From: an uncultured Pelagibacteraceae bacterium
Lineage (GTDB): Bacteria; Pseudomonadota; Alphaproteobacteria; Pelagibacterales; Pelagibacteraceae
Reading direction: 5' to 3'
DNA: 33,541 nt
Assembly (NCBI GenBank): GCA_902579605.1
Contig: CACHHD010000008.1
Span: forward strand, 1-33,541
Positions 24,097 through 33,195 of the stretch are shown piece after piece. The translations under genes and the position numbers were made by a program. Every line of letters starts with the position of its first letter. Position 1 is the first letter of the stretch. Under the pieces are notes generated by a model, which saw only the letters and a list, made by a program, of their open reading frames with translations, had not been told where the DNA came from and searched no databases.

Positions 24097-25206
24097 GTCC
24101 GCAGCCAGGTCGGTTGGCAGGTTTTTGGTTCTAAAACTTTCTAAAACTTTTTCAGTATTAGAAATTTGTTTTTTTATTTTATTTTGATCTTCTAAAAAAC
24201 TAGAAACTAATTTATAAATTTCTTTAGGGTTACATTTTGATTGTAATAATTCAGGAATAATCATCTGTCCTGCAGCTATATTTAATATATTTGCATATTT
24301 TATTTTTACTAACATTTTTACAATTAAAAAATTTATAAAATTCATCTTATAAATAATTATTGAAGGTATTTTTCTTTTACTTATTTCAAGAGAAATGGTA
24401 CCAGATTTTGAAACAGCAAAAATTGATTTTTTTAGTATGTGATCTTTAATTTTATCATCAGAAATAATTTCTGTATTATTAATTTTGCTTTTACTAATTA
24501 TTTTTTCTAAATTAGATCTTTGGGCTTTTGTAGTGTGAAAAACATATAAAAAGTCTTCATACTTTTCATTCATGAGTTTAATAAACTGCAATAATATTGG
24601 AGTAAGTTTTTTTACTTCGCTATCTCTACTTCCTGGAAAAACGGAAATTATTGCTTTATTTTTTTTGATAACTTGATTAAGTTCAATCTTGTCTTCCTTG
24701 TTGTTTTCTAAAAGTGGATGGCCAACAAACTCACAACTTACATTTTCCTTTTCCCAATATTTTTTTTCAAATTTGAATAGAAGCAAAATATGATCGATAA
24801 ATTTTTTAATTTTCTTTACTCTTCCCTCTCTCCACACCCAAACCTGTGGGGCTACAAAATGTATTGTTTTTATATTAGGTGAATTATTTTTTACCTTTTC
24901 AGCAACTCGTAATGTGAAATCTGGACTGTCTACTGAAAACAAAATATCTGGTTTAAACTCTAATATTTTTTGAACAGTTTCATTTATTTTTCTCTTAATT
25001 TTAAATAAGTTTAGTAATACCCGAGTAAAACCCAAGTATGTTACTTCGCTAAGTTTTGAGATTGAATTTATTCCTAAAGATTTAAGTTCTTCTCCACCCA
25101 AACAAAGATAGGTGATGCTTGGGTCTTTGATTTTTAGTTTTGAAATGATTTTAGCGGCTAATTTGTCGCCTGAAGGTTCGCCTGTTAAAATAAAGATTTT
25201 CTTCAT
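24076..25206 (-). CDS. lpxB: Lipid A disaccharide synthase
   Basis: GT19 glycosyltransferase joining 2,3-diacylglucosamine-1-phosphate and its UDP form into the lipid A disaccharide at the inner membrane. The 376 residues show the N-terminal LTGEPSGDKLAAKII motif, SVDSPDF (71-77 region), FVAPQVWVWREGRVKKI, CEFVGHPLLE and the UDP-binding VFPGSRDSEV strand. Length is standard. It is the last gene of the leftward lpx operon, starts in a 4-nt overlap with the PQQ dehydrogenase gene, and its stop lies inside the convergent nuclease gene (21-nt overlap). Confidence 0.95.
   Translation of the reverse strand: MKKIFILTGEPSGDKLAAKIISKLKIKDPSITYLCLGGEELKSLGINSISKLSEVTYLGFTRVLLNLFKIKRKINETVQKILEFKPDILFSVDSPDFTLRVAEKVKNNSPNIKTIHFVAPQVWVWREGRVKKIKKFIDHILLLFKFEKKYWEKENVSCEFVGHPLLENNKEDKIELNQVIKKNKAIISVFPGSRDSEVKKLTPILLQFIKLMNEKYEDFLYVFHTTKAQRSNLEKIISKSKINNTEIISDDKIKDHILKKSIFAVSKSGTISLEISKRKIPSIIIYKMNFINFLIVKMLVKIKYANILNIAAGQMIIPELLQSKCNPKEIYKLVSSFLEDQNKIKKQISNTEKVLESFRTKNLPTDLAADSLRKSL
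24104..24126 (+). terminator. Possible intrinsic terminator of the lexA-gltX-nuclease unit
   Basis: A GC-rich inverted repeat GCCAG-GTCGG-TTGGC (24104-24118; five pairs including one G-U) is followed by AGG and five T's, 8 nt after the nuclease stop. It is the most GC-rich spot nearby. It lies within the 3' end of lpxB, so the bases also code for protein, and the stem is short; tentative. Confidence 0.3.
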
Positions 25207-26264
25207 TTAAACATTCTCCAAATACTGCCATTATCAGAAATTAAGTAAATTTCTCCTGTTTTTTTATGAATTTTAATATCTCTTATTCTTCCAATATTTC
25301 CCTTGAATATTATTTGTTCAACAACAAATGAGTCTTTAAAACTAATTTTTCTTAATGACTGATCTTTTAAAGCTGTAACAAGTGCATCTCCGTTCCATTC
25401 CTTAAATTCTTCACCTTTGTAAATTGCAATCGCACTTGCTGCTATAGATGGTACCCAGTATTTTATAGCCTTGGTAAATCCTGGCTTCCATTTTGGACCA
25501 ATTTTTGTTCCACTATAATTTGTTCCTCCCCATCCTAATATTTTCCAACCATAATTTTCACCATAGTTTGCTGTACCAAACCAATCACCTCCTTTTGCAC
25601 CATGATTACTTAAATAAATTTTATCATCAAATGGTGATAAAGCCATTCCTTGAGGATTTCTTACACCTATCTGATAGATTTCAGGTAACCAATTTTTTTT
25701 ATCTTTAAACTTTGGATTATCTTTTGGAATAGAACCATCTAAATTTATTCTAATAATACTGCCAGGATGTTTTTGAGGATCCTGAGCAATCATACCCTCG
25801 CCTCTTTCTCCAGCTGTTATAAATAGTTTGTCTTTCTTTATAACTAATCTTGAACCAAAATGGTATCCAGAATTTATGGGGGGTTCAGCTCTAAAAATAT
25901 TTTTAAAATTTATATTCTTATTATTAAATCGTCCTCTCGCAACAGAGGTGCTAGATTGCCAATTTCCTCTATTTTCAGAATATGAAACATAAACATGTTC
26001 ATCATGAAACAAAACATCTAACAAGCCGCCTTGCCCGTCTTCCAAAACAGATAAATTATGTTTAATAACTGATTTTGTTTTATCTTTTAAATTTACGATC
26101 AAAAGATTTCCAGGTTTTTCTGTTATCAAAATATTATTTTCGTCAATAAAAGATAAACTCCACGGTTTGTTCAATCCATCAAATATTTTTAAAAGTTTTA
26201 TTTCTAAAGAATGTGAGGAGGAAAAGGTAAAATATATTAAAAGTGATATAAGCGTTTTTTTCAT
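25203..26264 (-). CDS. PQQ-dependent aldose sugar dehydrogenase (YliI/Asd-like), exported
   Basis: Predicted periplasmic six-bladed beta-propeller quinoprotein oxidising aldose sugars with pyrroloquinoline quinone. A signal peptide (about 1-19, MKKTLISLLIYFTFSSSHS) is followed by NKPWSLSFI, DGQGGLLDV, the catalytic-His segment SGYHFGSRLVI (H135), GERG, the RNPQG loop (R202-Q205) and HGAKGGDWFG. The 353 residues match the soluble YliI/Asd group. It lies between lpxI and lpxB with 4-nt ATGA overlaps on both sides, so it is translated as part of the lipid A operon; I know of no standard reason for this. PQQ synthesis genes are not in the window, so the cofactor may be scavenged. The family is firm, the substrate unknown. 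Confidence 0.87.
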   Translation of the reverse strand: MKKTLISLLIYFTFSSSHSLEIKLLKIFDGLNKPWSLSFIDENNILITEKPGNLLIVNLKDKTKSVIKHNLSVLEDGQGGLLDVLFHDEHVYVSYSENRGNWQSSTSVARGRFNNKNINFKNIFRAEPPINSGYHFGSRLVIKKDKLFITAGERGEGMIAQDPQKHPGSIIRINLDGSIPKDNPKFKDKKNWLPEIYQIGVRNPQGMALSPFDDKIYLSNHGAKGGDWFGTANYGENYGWKILGWGGTNYSGTKIGPKWKPGFTKAIKYWVPSIAASAIAIYKGEEFKEWNGDALVTALKDQSLRKISFKDSFVVEQIIFKGNIGRIRDIKIHKKTGEIYLISDNGSIWRMFK

Positions 26265-27055
26265 TTTGATAAAATAAACATTTTATTTTTATTTGCGAAA
26301 TTAATACATTTTTTTCTCTCTAAAAAAATATTTTGTTTATTCTTTACAACAATACCTTTTAGACCTACTAACTTACATTGTTTTAGAGTTTTCAATCCAA
26401 CAGTTGGTAAATCAACTCTTAAATCTTGTTTTTTTTTTGGAAATTTGACTAGTACCCCATTATTTTTCAATCCCTTTTTTTTCAATTTTTTAAGTAAACT
26501 TTGAGTACCTTCTCTTCCTTCAATAGCTAGCAGTTTTTTATTTCTGACTACTGTACCTTGGCTGAAGTTATATTTATTCAATTTATTTAATATAAAAATT
26601 GCTTTATTAATATCAGCATTATCATGACTGCTCGGTTTAATTTTTGTATAGAGACCTTTTTTTAAAGTTAACTCTGGATTAAAAAACAAAGAGCTTATGG
26701 TAGTAATCTTTTCTCTTTTAAAAATCTCAATTAATTCTTTTAAAATAGCTGCATCACCTATTCTAGAGCTTCTTATAATTCGTGGCATATAATAAACACC
26801 CTTAAAATCAAGTCTTAATTTAGAAAATTTTGGTTTTTTTACTTTACCTGCAAATAATATCTTTTTACATTTATTTTCTTTAAGTAAATTTATAATTTTT
26901 CCAAATTGACCTATGGATACTCTTTTAGAGTTTTTATCTTTTTTAAACGAACTATTTTTACTTAAATCTACAATTAGATATTTTAATTTTTTTCTTTTAA
27001 TTTTTTTTAGTATTTCCTTTGGAAAATCAGTATCTCCGAATATTAGTCCAATCAT
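26261..27055 (-). CDS. lpxI: UDP-2,3-diacylglucosamine pyrophosphatase LpxI
   Basis: Hydrolyses UDP-2,3-diacylglucosamine to lipid X and UMP, the step done by LpxH in E. coli; LpxI (formerly DUF1009) is the usual alphaproteobacterial enzyme. The 264 residues begin GLIFGDTDFPKEI, then show the IGQFGKIINLLK block, FAGKVKKP, the RIGDAAILKELI motif, and the C-terminal catalytic region with GREGT, VKFPKKKQDLRVDLPTVG and LKGIVV. The Asp residues in QDLRVDLP match those reported as important in Caulobacter LpxI. The lpxA-lpxI order is as in other Alphaproteobacteria; it overlaps lpxA by 1 nt and the PQQ gene by 4 nt. No lpxH is seen here. Confidence 0.94.
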   Translation of the reverse strand: MIGLIFGDTDFPKEILKKIKRKKLKYLIVDLSKNSSFKKDKNSKRVSIGQFGKIINLLKENKCKKILFAGKVKKPKFSKLRLDFKGVYYMPRIIRSSRIGDAAILKELIEIFKREKITTISSLFFNPELTLKKGLYTKIKPSSHDNADINKAIFILNKLNKYNFSQGTVVRNKKLLAIEGREGTQSLLKKLKKKGLKNNGVLVKFPKKKQDLRVDLPTVGLKTLKQCKLVGLKGIVVKNKQNIFLERKKCINFANKNKMFILSK

Positions 27056-27837
27056 TATTTAGATAGTGGTGTGCAAATAGGCCTTTTTTTGTCTTTTGCT
27101 ATAAAATCAATTACCTCTTTAACTAAATCATTCTCTCTAAGTTCACCGTTAATTTTAGCTAAATTTTCATGAAGTTTCTCTGATGAGAAGATTTTTTTAT
27201 AAGCAGTATCTAATTCTAAAATTTTTTTATTCTCATATTTTTTTCTTCTTAGTCCAATTAAATTGATACCTTGCAAGTAATTTCTATTACCAAATGACAA
27301 ACCAAAAGGAATTACATCTTTAAGCACTCCAGTCATTCCTCCAATCATCGCTAATCTTCCTATTCTTGTAAATTGTTGAACTGCTGAGTTTCCACCAATA
27401 ACAACTGAGTCTTCCAATGTAACATGACCTCCTAAAGGAACGTTGTTCGCTATAACAACATTGTTACCGACTTTGCAATCATGAGCTATATGTGAAGAAA
27501 TCATAAATAAGCAACTATTTCCAATAATTGTTTTGCCCCCTCCTCCTTCTGTCCCTGGATTTATTGTTACATATTCTCTAATCATATTATTTTCACCAAT
27601 TAGCACACTATTTGACTCTCCTCTATATTTTAAATCTTGAGGCATTGTTCCGATACTTGCAAAAGGGAAAATTTTTGTACCTATACCAATTTTAGTATTT
27701 CCCTCTATATGAACATTAGAAATTAATTCTACATCTTGTTGTAGCTCCACATTTGGACCAACATAACAAAACGGACCAATCTTAACATTATTTCCTATTT
27801 TTGCTTTTTTATCTATTACGCTTGAACTATGTATCAT
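27055..27837 (-). CDS. lpxA: UDP-N-acetylglucosamine acyltransferase
   Basis: First enzyme of lipid A synthesis, transferring a hydroxyacyl chain from ACP to UDP-GlcNAc. I use the ATG at 27837-27835 (260 residues) rather than the upstream TTG at 27852, which would reach back into fabZ; MIHSSSVID is a natural family start and begins 1 nt after the fabZ stop. Left-handed parallel beta-helix hexapeptides (GNNVKIG, GPFCYVG, GNTKIG and more) fill residues 10-190, the catalytic His is H119 in SSHIAHDC, and a helical C-terminal domain follows. The operon order lpxD-fabZ-lpxA is universal in proteobacteria. Confidence 0.95.
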   Translation of the reverse strand: MIHSSSVIDKKAKIGNNVKIGPFCYVGPNVELQQDVELISNVHIEGNTKIGIGTKIFPFASIGTMPQDLKYRGESNSVLIGENNMIREYVTINPGTEGGGGKTIIGNSCLFMISSHIAHDCKVGNNVVIANNVPLGGHVTLEDSVVIGGNSAVQQFTRIGRLAMIGGMTGVLKDVIPFGLSFGNRNYLQGINLIGLRRKKYENKKILELDTAYKKIFSSEKLHENLAKINGELRENDLVKEVIDFIAKDKKRPICTPLSK

Positions 27838-27838
27838 T

Positions 27839-28294
27839 TTATTTCCTATCAACTATAGTTGCTGACCACTCGGCATCTGCCATTCTTTTTCCGTCTACTT
27901 TAGCTGTTCCTTTATATTTCCAAACTTTTCCATGAGACCTTATTGCCTCTATTTCTAAATGAAGTTCACAATCAGGTAAAACCGGATTTCTAAATTTAGC
28001 TTTTTCTACGCTCATTAAATAAACTAATTTATTATCATACTCTTTAGGATCAATTCCGTATGCTGTTAAAGCTGCTGCTGCTTGACCAAATGCCTCAACA
28101 ATTAAAACACCTGGCATTACTGGTTGCCCAGGAAAATGACCTTGAACATAAAAACCATCCTTTTTTACATTCATTATTGCTGTAGCAGATTTTAAGTGAA
28201 CAATTTTAGTAAGTTTATCTATAAGTAACATAGGTGATCTATGGGGAAGTAGTCGCTCAATTTCTTTTCTGTCAATAAAATCTTTTTTTATCAT
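27839..28294 (-). CDS. fabZ: 3-hydroxyacyl-ACP dehydratase FabZ
   Basis: Hot-dog-fold dehydratase forming trans-2-enoyl-ACP in fatty-acid elongation; it competes with LpxA/LpxD for the same hydroxyacyl-ACP pool. The 151 residues contain LLPHRSPMLLIDK (15-27), catalytic H53 in GHFPGQPVMPGVLIVEAFGQ and catalytic E67, and the late KAKFRNPVLPDCEL strand. Length is standard. It abuts lpxD with no gap (starts at 28294, lpxD stop at 28295) and precedes lpxA by 1 nt, so the three are coupled. Confidence 0.97.
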   Translation of the reverse strand: MIKKDFIDRKEIERLLPHRSPMLLIDKLTKIVHLKSATAIMNVKKDGFYVQGHFPGQPVMPGVLIVEAFGQAAAALTAYGIDPKEYDNKLVYLMSVEKAKFRNPVLPDCELHLEIEAIRSHGKVWKYKGTAKVDGKRMADAEWSATIVDRK

Positions 28295-29254
28295 TTAATT
28301 TTTTTTTAAAAATTCTTTGAACGGTACCGCGGGATATCCCATTACAGTAGTGTTATCAGGTATATCTTTAACTACACCGCTACCTCCTCCAATTTTAACA
28401 TTGTTTCCGATTTTTAAGTGGCCTGAAATTCCAGCCTGACCTCCAATTGAAACGCTATTACCTAATGTGGAGCTCCCAGCAAATCCTACTTGTCCTGCTA
28501 TCATACAATTTTCTCCAATTTTAACATTGTGCGCCATATGTACTTGATTATCTAAAAAAGTATTTTTTCCAATTGTGGTATCGCCAATTGAACCTCTATC
28601 AATAGTGCAAGAAGCACCAATTTCAACATTGTCTTCTAAGACTACTTTTCCTATGTGTGGAATTCTATAATTTTTATCTTTTAAAGGGATAAATCCAAAT
28701 CCTTTAAGACCGATTTTTGATCCGTCTTGAATAACAACATTATTGCCAATAACTGAATTTTTAATCATAATTTGCGATCCAATAATACAATTTCTGCCTA
28801 TTAACACATTCTGCTCTATAATTGTGTTACTTCCGACTTCTGATGATTTACCTATTTTAACATTTTTTCCAACTAAAACATTATTACCAAATTTTACTCC
28901 AGGAAATTTTGATTTATTTGGTTTTTTTAAGGAATTATCAGGATAATCAATTTCAGCATTTGGGTAAAACTTGGATGCAACTTTTGCTAGTTCAAACAAT
29001 ACACTTTGAACACATATTGCCTCACAGGATTTGGGAAGATATTTTTTTAAATTTTCTCTTGTTATACAAGTGCTAGCTTTTGTTTTTAATGCAAAATTTT
29101 TGTAATTTATTGAGTCAAAAAAAGTTAAGTCCGACTTTTCAGCTTTTTCTAAAGTTTTGATATCTTTTATAGTGATATTCAAATTAGTTTCTTTAGGGAA
29201 TAGTGCATTTAATTTAAAAGGACCTTTACTTTTAAAAAAAATATTTTTTGACAT
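28295..29254 (-). CDS. lpxD: UDP-3-O-acylglucosamine N-acyltransferase
   Basis: Third step of lipid A synthesis, N-acylating UDP-3-O-acylglucosamine with hydroxyacyl-ACP. The 319 residues have a uridine-binding N-terminal domain (about 1-100) with SDLTFFDSINY, then hexapeptide repeats of a left-handed beta-helix (about 120-300; for example VGKNVKIG, IGRNCIIG). The catalytic His falls at H239 in VHMAHNVKIG, the same number as in E. coli LpxD. The gene ends in VMGYPAVPFKEFLKK, as in relatives. It lies directly after the skp gene, overlapping by 1 nt, and directly before fabZ. Confidence 0.96.
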   Translation of the reverse strand: MSKNIFFKSKGPFKLNALFPKETNLNITIKDIKTLEKAEKSDLTFFDSINYKNFALKTKASTCITRENLKKYLPKSCEAICVQSVLFELAKVASKFYPNAEIDYPDNSLKKPNKSKFPGVKFGNNVLVGKNVKIGKSSEVGSNTIIEQNVLIGRNCIIGSQIMIKNSVIGNNVVIQDGSKIGLKGFGFIPLKDKNYRIPHIGKVVLEDNVEIGASCTIDRGSIGDTTIGKNTFLDNQVHMAHNVKIGENCMIAGQVGFAGSSTLGNSVSIGGQAGISGHLKIGNNVKIGGGSGVVKDIPDNTTVMGYPAVPFKEFLKKN

Positions 29255-29781
29255 TAATTTAAATTAATTGATTTTAATTCATTATTTAAAATTTCAATTA
29301 TTTTTGAAGTAAGTTCAAATTTTTTATTACCCATTAAGACATGTTTTTTGTCAATTACTAGCGGGATATTATTTTCCTCCATATATTTACCTAGAATAGG
29401 ATTTAATTTTTTAAATAATTCATCTTTTGCATTTTGCCGTTTTTTTGCTATCGACTGAATAGATTTCTGACGTTCTTTGTTAAGATTAAATACTTTATTT
29501 CTTAACTCATCAGCTTTTTTTCTGTAGTCTTCTTTATTAAGGGCGTTTTTTTGACTTATAAGTTTATTTTCTTCCTCCTTCAATTTTTTTGCTGTCTCAT
29601 TAAACTTTTTATTTGAATCCTTTAAAAGTTTTTTAAGTGTATCTTGAGCCTTTTTACCTGCCTTGCTCTCATTCATAACTTTTGAAAAATCTAAAAAATA
29701 CACTTCGTTTGCAAATAAATTATTTCCTGCAAAAGCAATTAAAATTGTGAAAATTAAGAAAAATTGTTTCAATTTTGGCAT
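29254..29781 (-). CDS. skp: OmpH/Skp-family periplasmic chaperone
   Basis: Periplasmic holdase carrying unfolded outer-membrane proteins to the BAM complex. The 175 residues have a signal peptide (about 1-24, cleavage probable after LFA), then VYFLDFSKVMNESKAGKKAQ, a long Lys/Glu-rich coiled-coil region (about 40-120, the 'tentacles'), and the returning IPLVIDKKHVLMGN segment. Length is typical. It is located between bamA (1-nt gap) and lpxD, as in E. coli. Trimeric assembly is expected from the family, not visible here. Confidence 0.9.
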   Translation of the reverse strand: MPKLKQFFLIFTILIAFAGNNLFANEVYFLDFSKVMNESKAGKKAQDTLKKLLKDSNKKFNETAKKLKEEENKLISQKNALNKEDYRKKADELRNKVFNLNKERQKSIQSIAKKRQNAKDELFKKLNPILGKYMEENNIPLVIDKKHVLMGNKKFELTSKIIEILNNELKSINLN

Positions 29782-29782
29782 T

Positions 29783-32014
29783 TTAAAAGGTTGTTCCTAA
29801 CCTAAAATTAAAACTTTGGTCAACATCTGTTGTTGCTTTGGTTATATTTTTTGAGAAAATAAATGATAAAGGCCCTGCGGGTGAAAGCCAACTAGTGTTA
29901 ATTCCTATAGTTGATCTAATTTTACTTGAATCATCAATACTGTCGCTGTAATCCACTCCCCAGATATTACCTGCATCTAAAAACATTCCTATATCAGCAT
30001 TACTTTTTTCAGGAAAAAAATTTGGAAAATTAGCTTCAAGGTTAAGTGAAGTTGCATAATTACCTCCAATAAAGTCATTACCATCTTTAGGGCCTACTTT
30101 ACCTGGTTCAAATCCTCGTAAGTTGTTACTACTAATTGTTAATCTTTTACTTAAACGCACATCTTCGTCTGCAATACCGTTTATTGCAGTAGCACTAAAT
30201 TTTAGTGCTCCTACAACGTTTTCGCTTAATTCTTTATAATGTCTTGTAGAGACATTATTTTTCAAATATGGCTGATCTGCATACAATGGTAATTCTTGAT
30301 AAAAAGATGTTAAGTATCCTGATGTAGGCATAAATGACCTATCTCTTTTATCTGTAGATAAAGAATAATCAAACATAAAATCTGTTGCGGTGCCGGCTTG
30401 TTTTTTTAATAATGTAGAGGCTGAGCTATCTGTTTTTAAATTATCATGAGTTATATTTAAACCTGGGGAAAAATATATATTTTTAAATTTTTCATAAGAT
30501 AATCCAATACCAGCACCAAATATATTATTTTCATATCCTGAAGTGTCAGATTTGTCATTTTTTATATTTTTGACATTATATGAAAGAGTTTTTCCAGTGA
30601 AATTATAATTTGGTTCTGTAAAGGACAATGAGCCTCTGACAGAATCAGCACTCACATCAGCATTTGCAGATAGAGTAATACCTTTACCTAGCCAATTATT
30701 TTCTTTAATATTAAATGCTAAAGAACCGCCATTAGTACCAATTCCAGCTCCGGCACTTATCTCACCTGTTGGCATTTCTTCAACAGTAATTTTTATATTT
30801 TTTGAGTTTGGTGTAGAACCGTCAGTGATACTTTCTTTTACGGATGCAAATATTCTTTTACTTTTAATATTTGATATAGATTTATCGACCTTAACTCGAC
30901 TGTATGGATCACCCTCGTCTAATAAAAGTTCACTTCTTATTACTGTCTCATTAGTCACTGAATTTCCTAATATCTCAATCTTTTCTACAATAATTTTATT
31001 TCCTTCAATTACATTTATTACAACTTCAATTGTATCGTCTTTTATTATCTCATTGACGTTATGTTCAATAAATTGTAAATCTTCATTGCTTATAATTAAA
31101 TCAAGCTCATCAAGTAATTTTTTTACAGTAAATGGAGAGTAATAGCTGCCAATTACTTCTGAATAAACTTTGTTTAGTGGTAAAAATAATTTTTTATCTA
31201 ATACATTATCAACATTTGTACTAATTTTACTGATTTTATATCTTGTTCCTGCATCTATATTAAAAGTTAAATCAGCGCTAAAATTTTCATCCAATTCAGC
31301 TATTTCTGATAATACCTTTACATCGTAATAACCAATGGACTTGTAATAATTTGTTAATAATCTTTTATCTAATCTAATATTAGCCTGGTTTAAATAAATA
31401 TTTTTTGTTAGGACTTTCCAGAACTGTGCTTCCTGTGAAGTTATTATATCTCTTAATCTTCTATCCCTAAGTTTTCTATCACCTTTAAAATTTATCTTAG
31501 AAATTTTTGTTTTTTCACCTTTTTCTATTTCAAAAAAAACATTTACTCTTTTTTTTGGAAAACTCTCAATTTTAGACTTAACGTTTAAAAAATTAAAACC
31601 TAATGAACCATACAATTTTTTAATTATTATCTCATCATCAGCAATTAATGATTTTACGAATGGTCCATTTTTTTTCGATTTTATATTTTCTATGATCGCT
31701 TTTTTATATTTATTAGCCTTTTCTCCTATGATTATAATTTCATTGATCACAGGATACTCTGTTAAATTAACAAATAATGTATTGTTTGAAACCGAAACTT
31801 CGATATCTTCAAAAAAATTAGTAGAATATAAATCTTTTATTATCTTATTTATTTTTAAATTATCTATATTTTGATTAATTGAAAAATTTCCATAAACTTT
31901 AATTGTTTCATCACTTATTCTCTCATTACCCGTTATTTCAATTTTTTTTATCACCTCTGCCGATAAAATATTTGTAAATAATGTTATAGATATAATTAAT
32001 AAAATTTTTTTCAT
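29783..32014 (-). CDS. bamA: Outer-membrane protein assembly factor BamA
   Basis: Core of the BAM machine inserting beta-barrel proteins in the outer membrane. The 743 residues have a signal peptide (about 1-19), five POTRA repeats (about 20-395; the first opens VIKKIEITGNERISDETI), and a 16-strand barrel (about 400-743). The lid-loop motif is LRGF (632-635), a Leu variant of the usual VRGF, and the last strand ends in Phe (FRLGTTF), the C-terminal signal for barrel assembly. It overlaps dxr by 4 nt, leaving no room for rseP, which usually sits between them in Alphaproteobacteria. skp follows 1 nt later. Confidence 0.96.
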   Translation of the reverse strand: MKKILLIISITLFTNILSAEVIKKIEITGNERISDETIKVYGNFSINQNIDNLKINKIIKDLYSTNFFEDIEVSVSNNTLFVNLTEYPVINEIIIIGEKANKYKKAIIENIKSKKNGPFVKSLIADDEIIIKKLYGSLGFNFLNVKSKIESFPKKRVNVFFEIEKGEKTKISKINFKGDRKLRDRRLRDIITSQEAQFWKVLTKNIYLNQANIRLDKRLLTNYYKSIGYYDVKVLSEIAELDENFSADLTFNIDAGTRYKISKISTNVDNVLDKKLFLPLNKVYSEVIGSYYSPFTVKKLLDELDLIISNEDLQFIEHNVNEIIKDDTIEVVINVIEGNKIIVEKIEILGNSVTNETVIRSELLLDEGDPYSRVKVDKSISNIKSKRIFASVKESITDGSTPNSKNIKITVEEMPTGEISAGAGIGTNGGSLAFNIKENNWLGKGITLSANADVSADSVRGSLSFTEPNYNFTGKTLSYNVKNIKNDKSDTSGYENNIFGAGIGLSYEKFKNIYFSPGLNITHDNLKTDSSASTLLKKQAGTATDFMFDYSLSTDKRDRSFMPTSGYLTSFYQELPLYADQPYLKNNVSTRHYKELSENVVGALKFSATAINGIADEDVRLSKRLTISSNNLRGFEPGKVGPKDGNDFIGGNYATSLNLEANFPNFFPEKSNADIGMFLDAGNIWGVDYSDSIDDSSKIRSTIGINTSWLSPAGPLSFIFSKNITKATTDVDQSFNFRLGTTF

Positions 32015-33195
32015 TTGATATTGTTATTTAAAATCTTCATTGCTTTGTTTCTTGTCCATTTATCGATAGTTAAAATAGTTCTCAAATTTGAGGGTTTTTT
32101 TATAGCATATTTTATCAATTTTGGGTCTTTTAAAAGAGCAAACATATATTTAATTATTGAGCAAAAACTCATATTTTTTTTTAAAAATTGATCAACAAAT
32201 ATTTCATTTGCTGCATTTAATATTATAGGTGTTGAAGCATGTTTGTTCAATATAGGTTTTAACTTAATCGCAGGAAATTTTTTTTTATCTACTTTGAAAA
32301 AATTTAAATGATTAATAAACTCATTTTTTTTTACTCTATAATTAATTTTTTTTATTTTTTTAACCTCAAAATTATCTCCAAATATTGCATTTCCAATAGG
32401 AACGGCCATGTCAGTTTCAAAATACAAAAATTTATACAATCCACTTTTAAATTTGACTATTGCATGGACTAAAGATTGTGGATGTATTAAAATTTCAATC
32501 TTATTCAGTTCTATTGAAAATAACTTGCTAGCTTCAATAACTTCAAAAATTTTATTCATTAATGTTGCAGAATCTACTGATATTTTTTTTCCCATTTTCC
32601 ATTTAGGATGTTTAATAGCATCTTCCGGCTTTATTTTACTCATTTTATTAAGTGGATGATTCAAAAAAGGACCACCAGAAGCGGTTAAATATATTTTTTC
32701 TATATTTCTTTTTTTTGTATTTTTAATTAAATTCATTATCGAAAAATGTTCTGAGTCTACAGGTATAATTTTAATACCTTTTTTTTTTACTAATTTATCA
32801 ATTAGGTGCCAACCGCAAATAATTGACTCTTTGTTAGCAATTAGAATTTTTTTACTCATTTTTATAAGATTTAAGGTAGGTTCAAGACCTGCTATACCCG
32901 GTATTGCTGAAATTGATAGATCAGTTTTTTTAAATTTATATTTAAAATAATTTTTTGAATTTAAAATCTTAGTTTTTTTTACTTTTAATTCGCTTTTAAT
33001 TTTAAAATAAGTTTTTTGATCAAAAATTATAAAAAATTCAGGTTTATAATTTTTAATTAGATATTTTATCTTTTTAAGATTTCTATATCCTGTAAGTATA
33101 TAAAATTTATATTCTTTATTATTTTTGTTGAATAACTTAAATGTAGTATCTCCAATCGAACCAGTGCATCCAAATATTGAAAGTTTTTTTTTCAT
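32011..33195 (-). CDS. dxr: 1-deoxy-D-xylulose-5-phosphate reductoisomerase
   Basis: IspC/Dxr: first committed step of the MEP isoprenoid pathway, NADPH-dependent. The 394 residues have the NADPH loop FGCTGSIGDTT (8-18), AISAIPGIAGL-like SAIPGIAGLEPT, IANKESIICGW, the metal-site PVDSEHFSI, ASGGPFLNHP, KHPKWKMGKKISVDSATLMNK with EVIEA, and HPQSLVHAIV. All active-site blocks are intact. It overlaps cdsA by 4 nt and bamA by 4 nt. Its pathway partner IspDF is encoded at 7103-8248. Confidence 0.96.
   Translation of the reverse strand: MKKKLSIFGCTGSIGDTTFKLFNKNNKEYKFYILTGYRNLKKIKYLIKNYKPEFFIIFDQKTYFKIKSELKVKKTKILNSKNYFKYKFKKTDLSISAIPGIAGLEPTLNLIKMSKKILIANKESIICGWHLIDKLVKKKGIKIIPVDSEHFSIMNLIKNTKKRNIEKIYLTASGGPFLNHPLNKMSKIKPEDAIKHPKWKMGKKISVDSATLMNKIFEVIEASKLFSIELNKIEILIHPQSLVHAIVKFKSGLYKFLYFETDMAVPIGNAIFGDNFEVKKIKKINYRVKKNEFINHLNFFKVDKKKFPAIKLKPILNKHASTPIILNAANEIFVDQFLKKNMSFCSIIKYMFALLKDPKLIKYAIKKPSNLRTILTIDKWTRNKAMKILNNNIK

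Noticed and set aside
27838-27852. TTG at 27852 as the lpxA start
   Set aside because: It reaches 14 nt into fabZ; the ATG at 27837 gives the usual N-terminus and a 1-nt gap.
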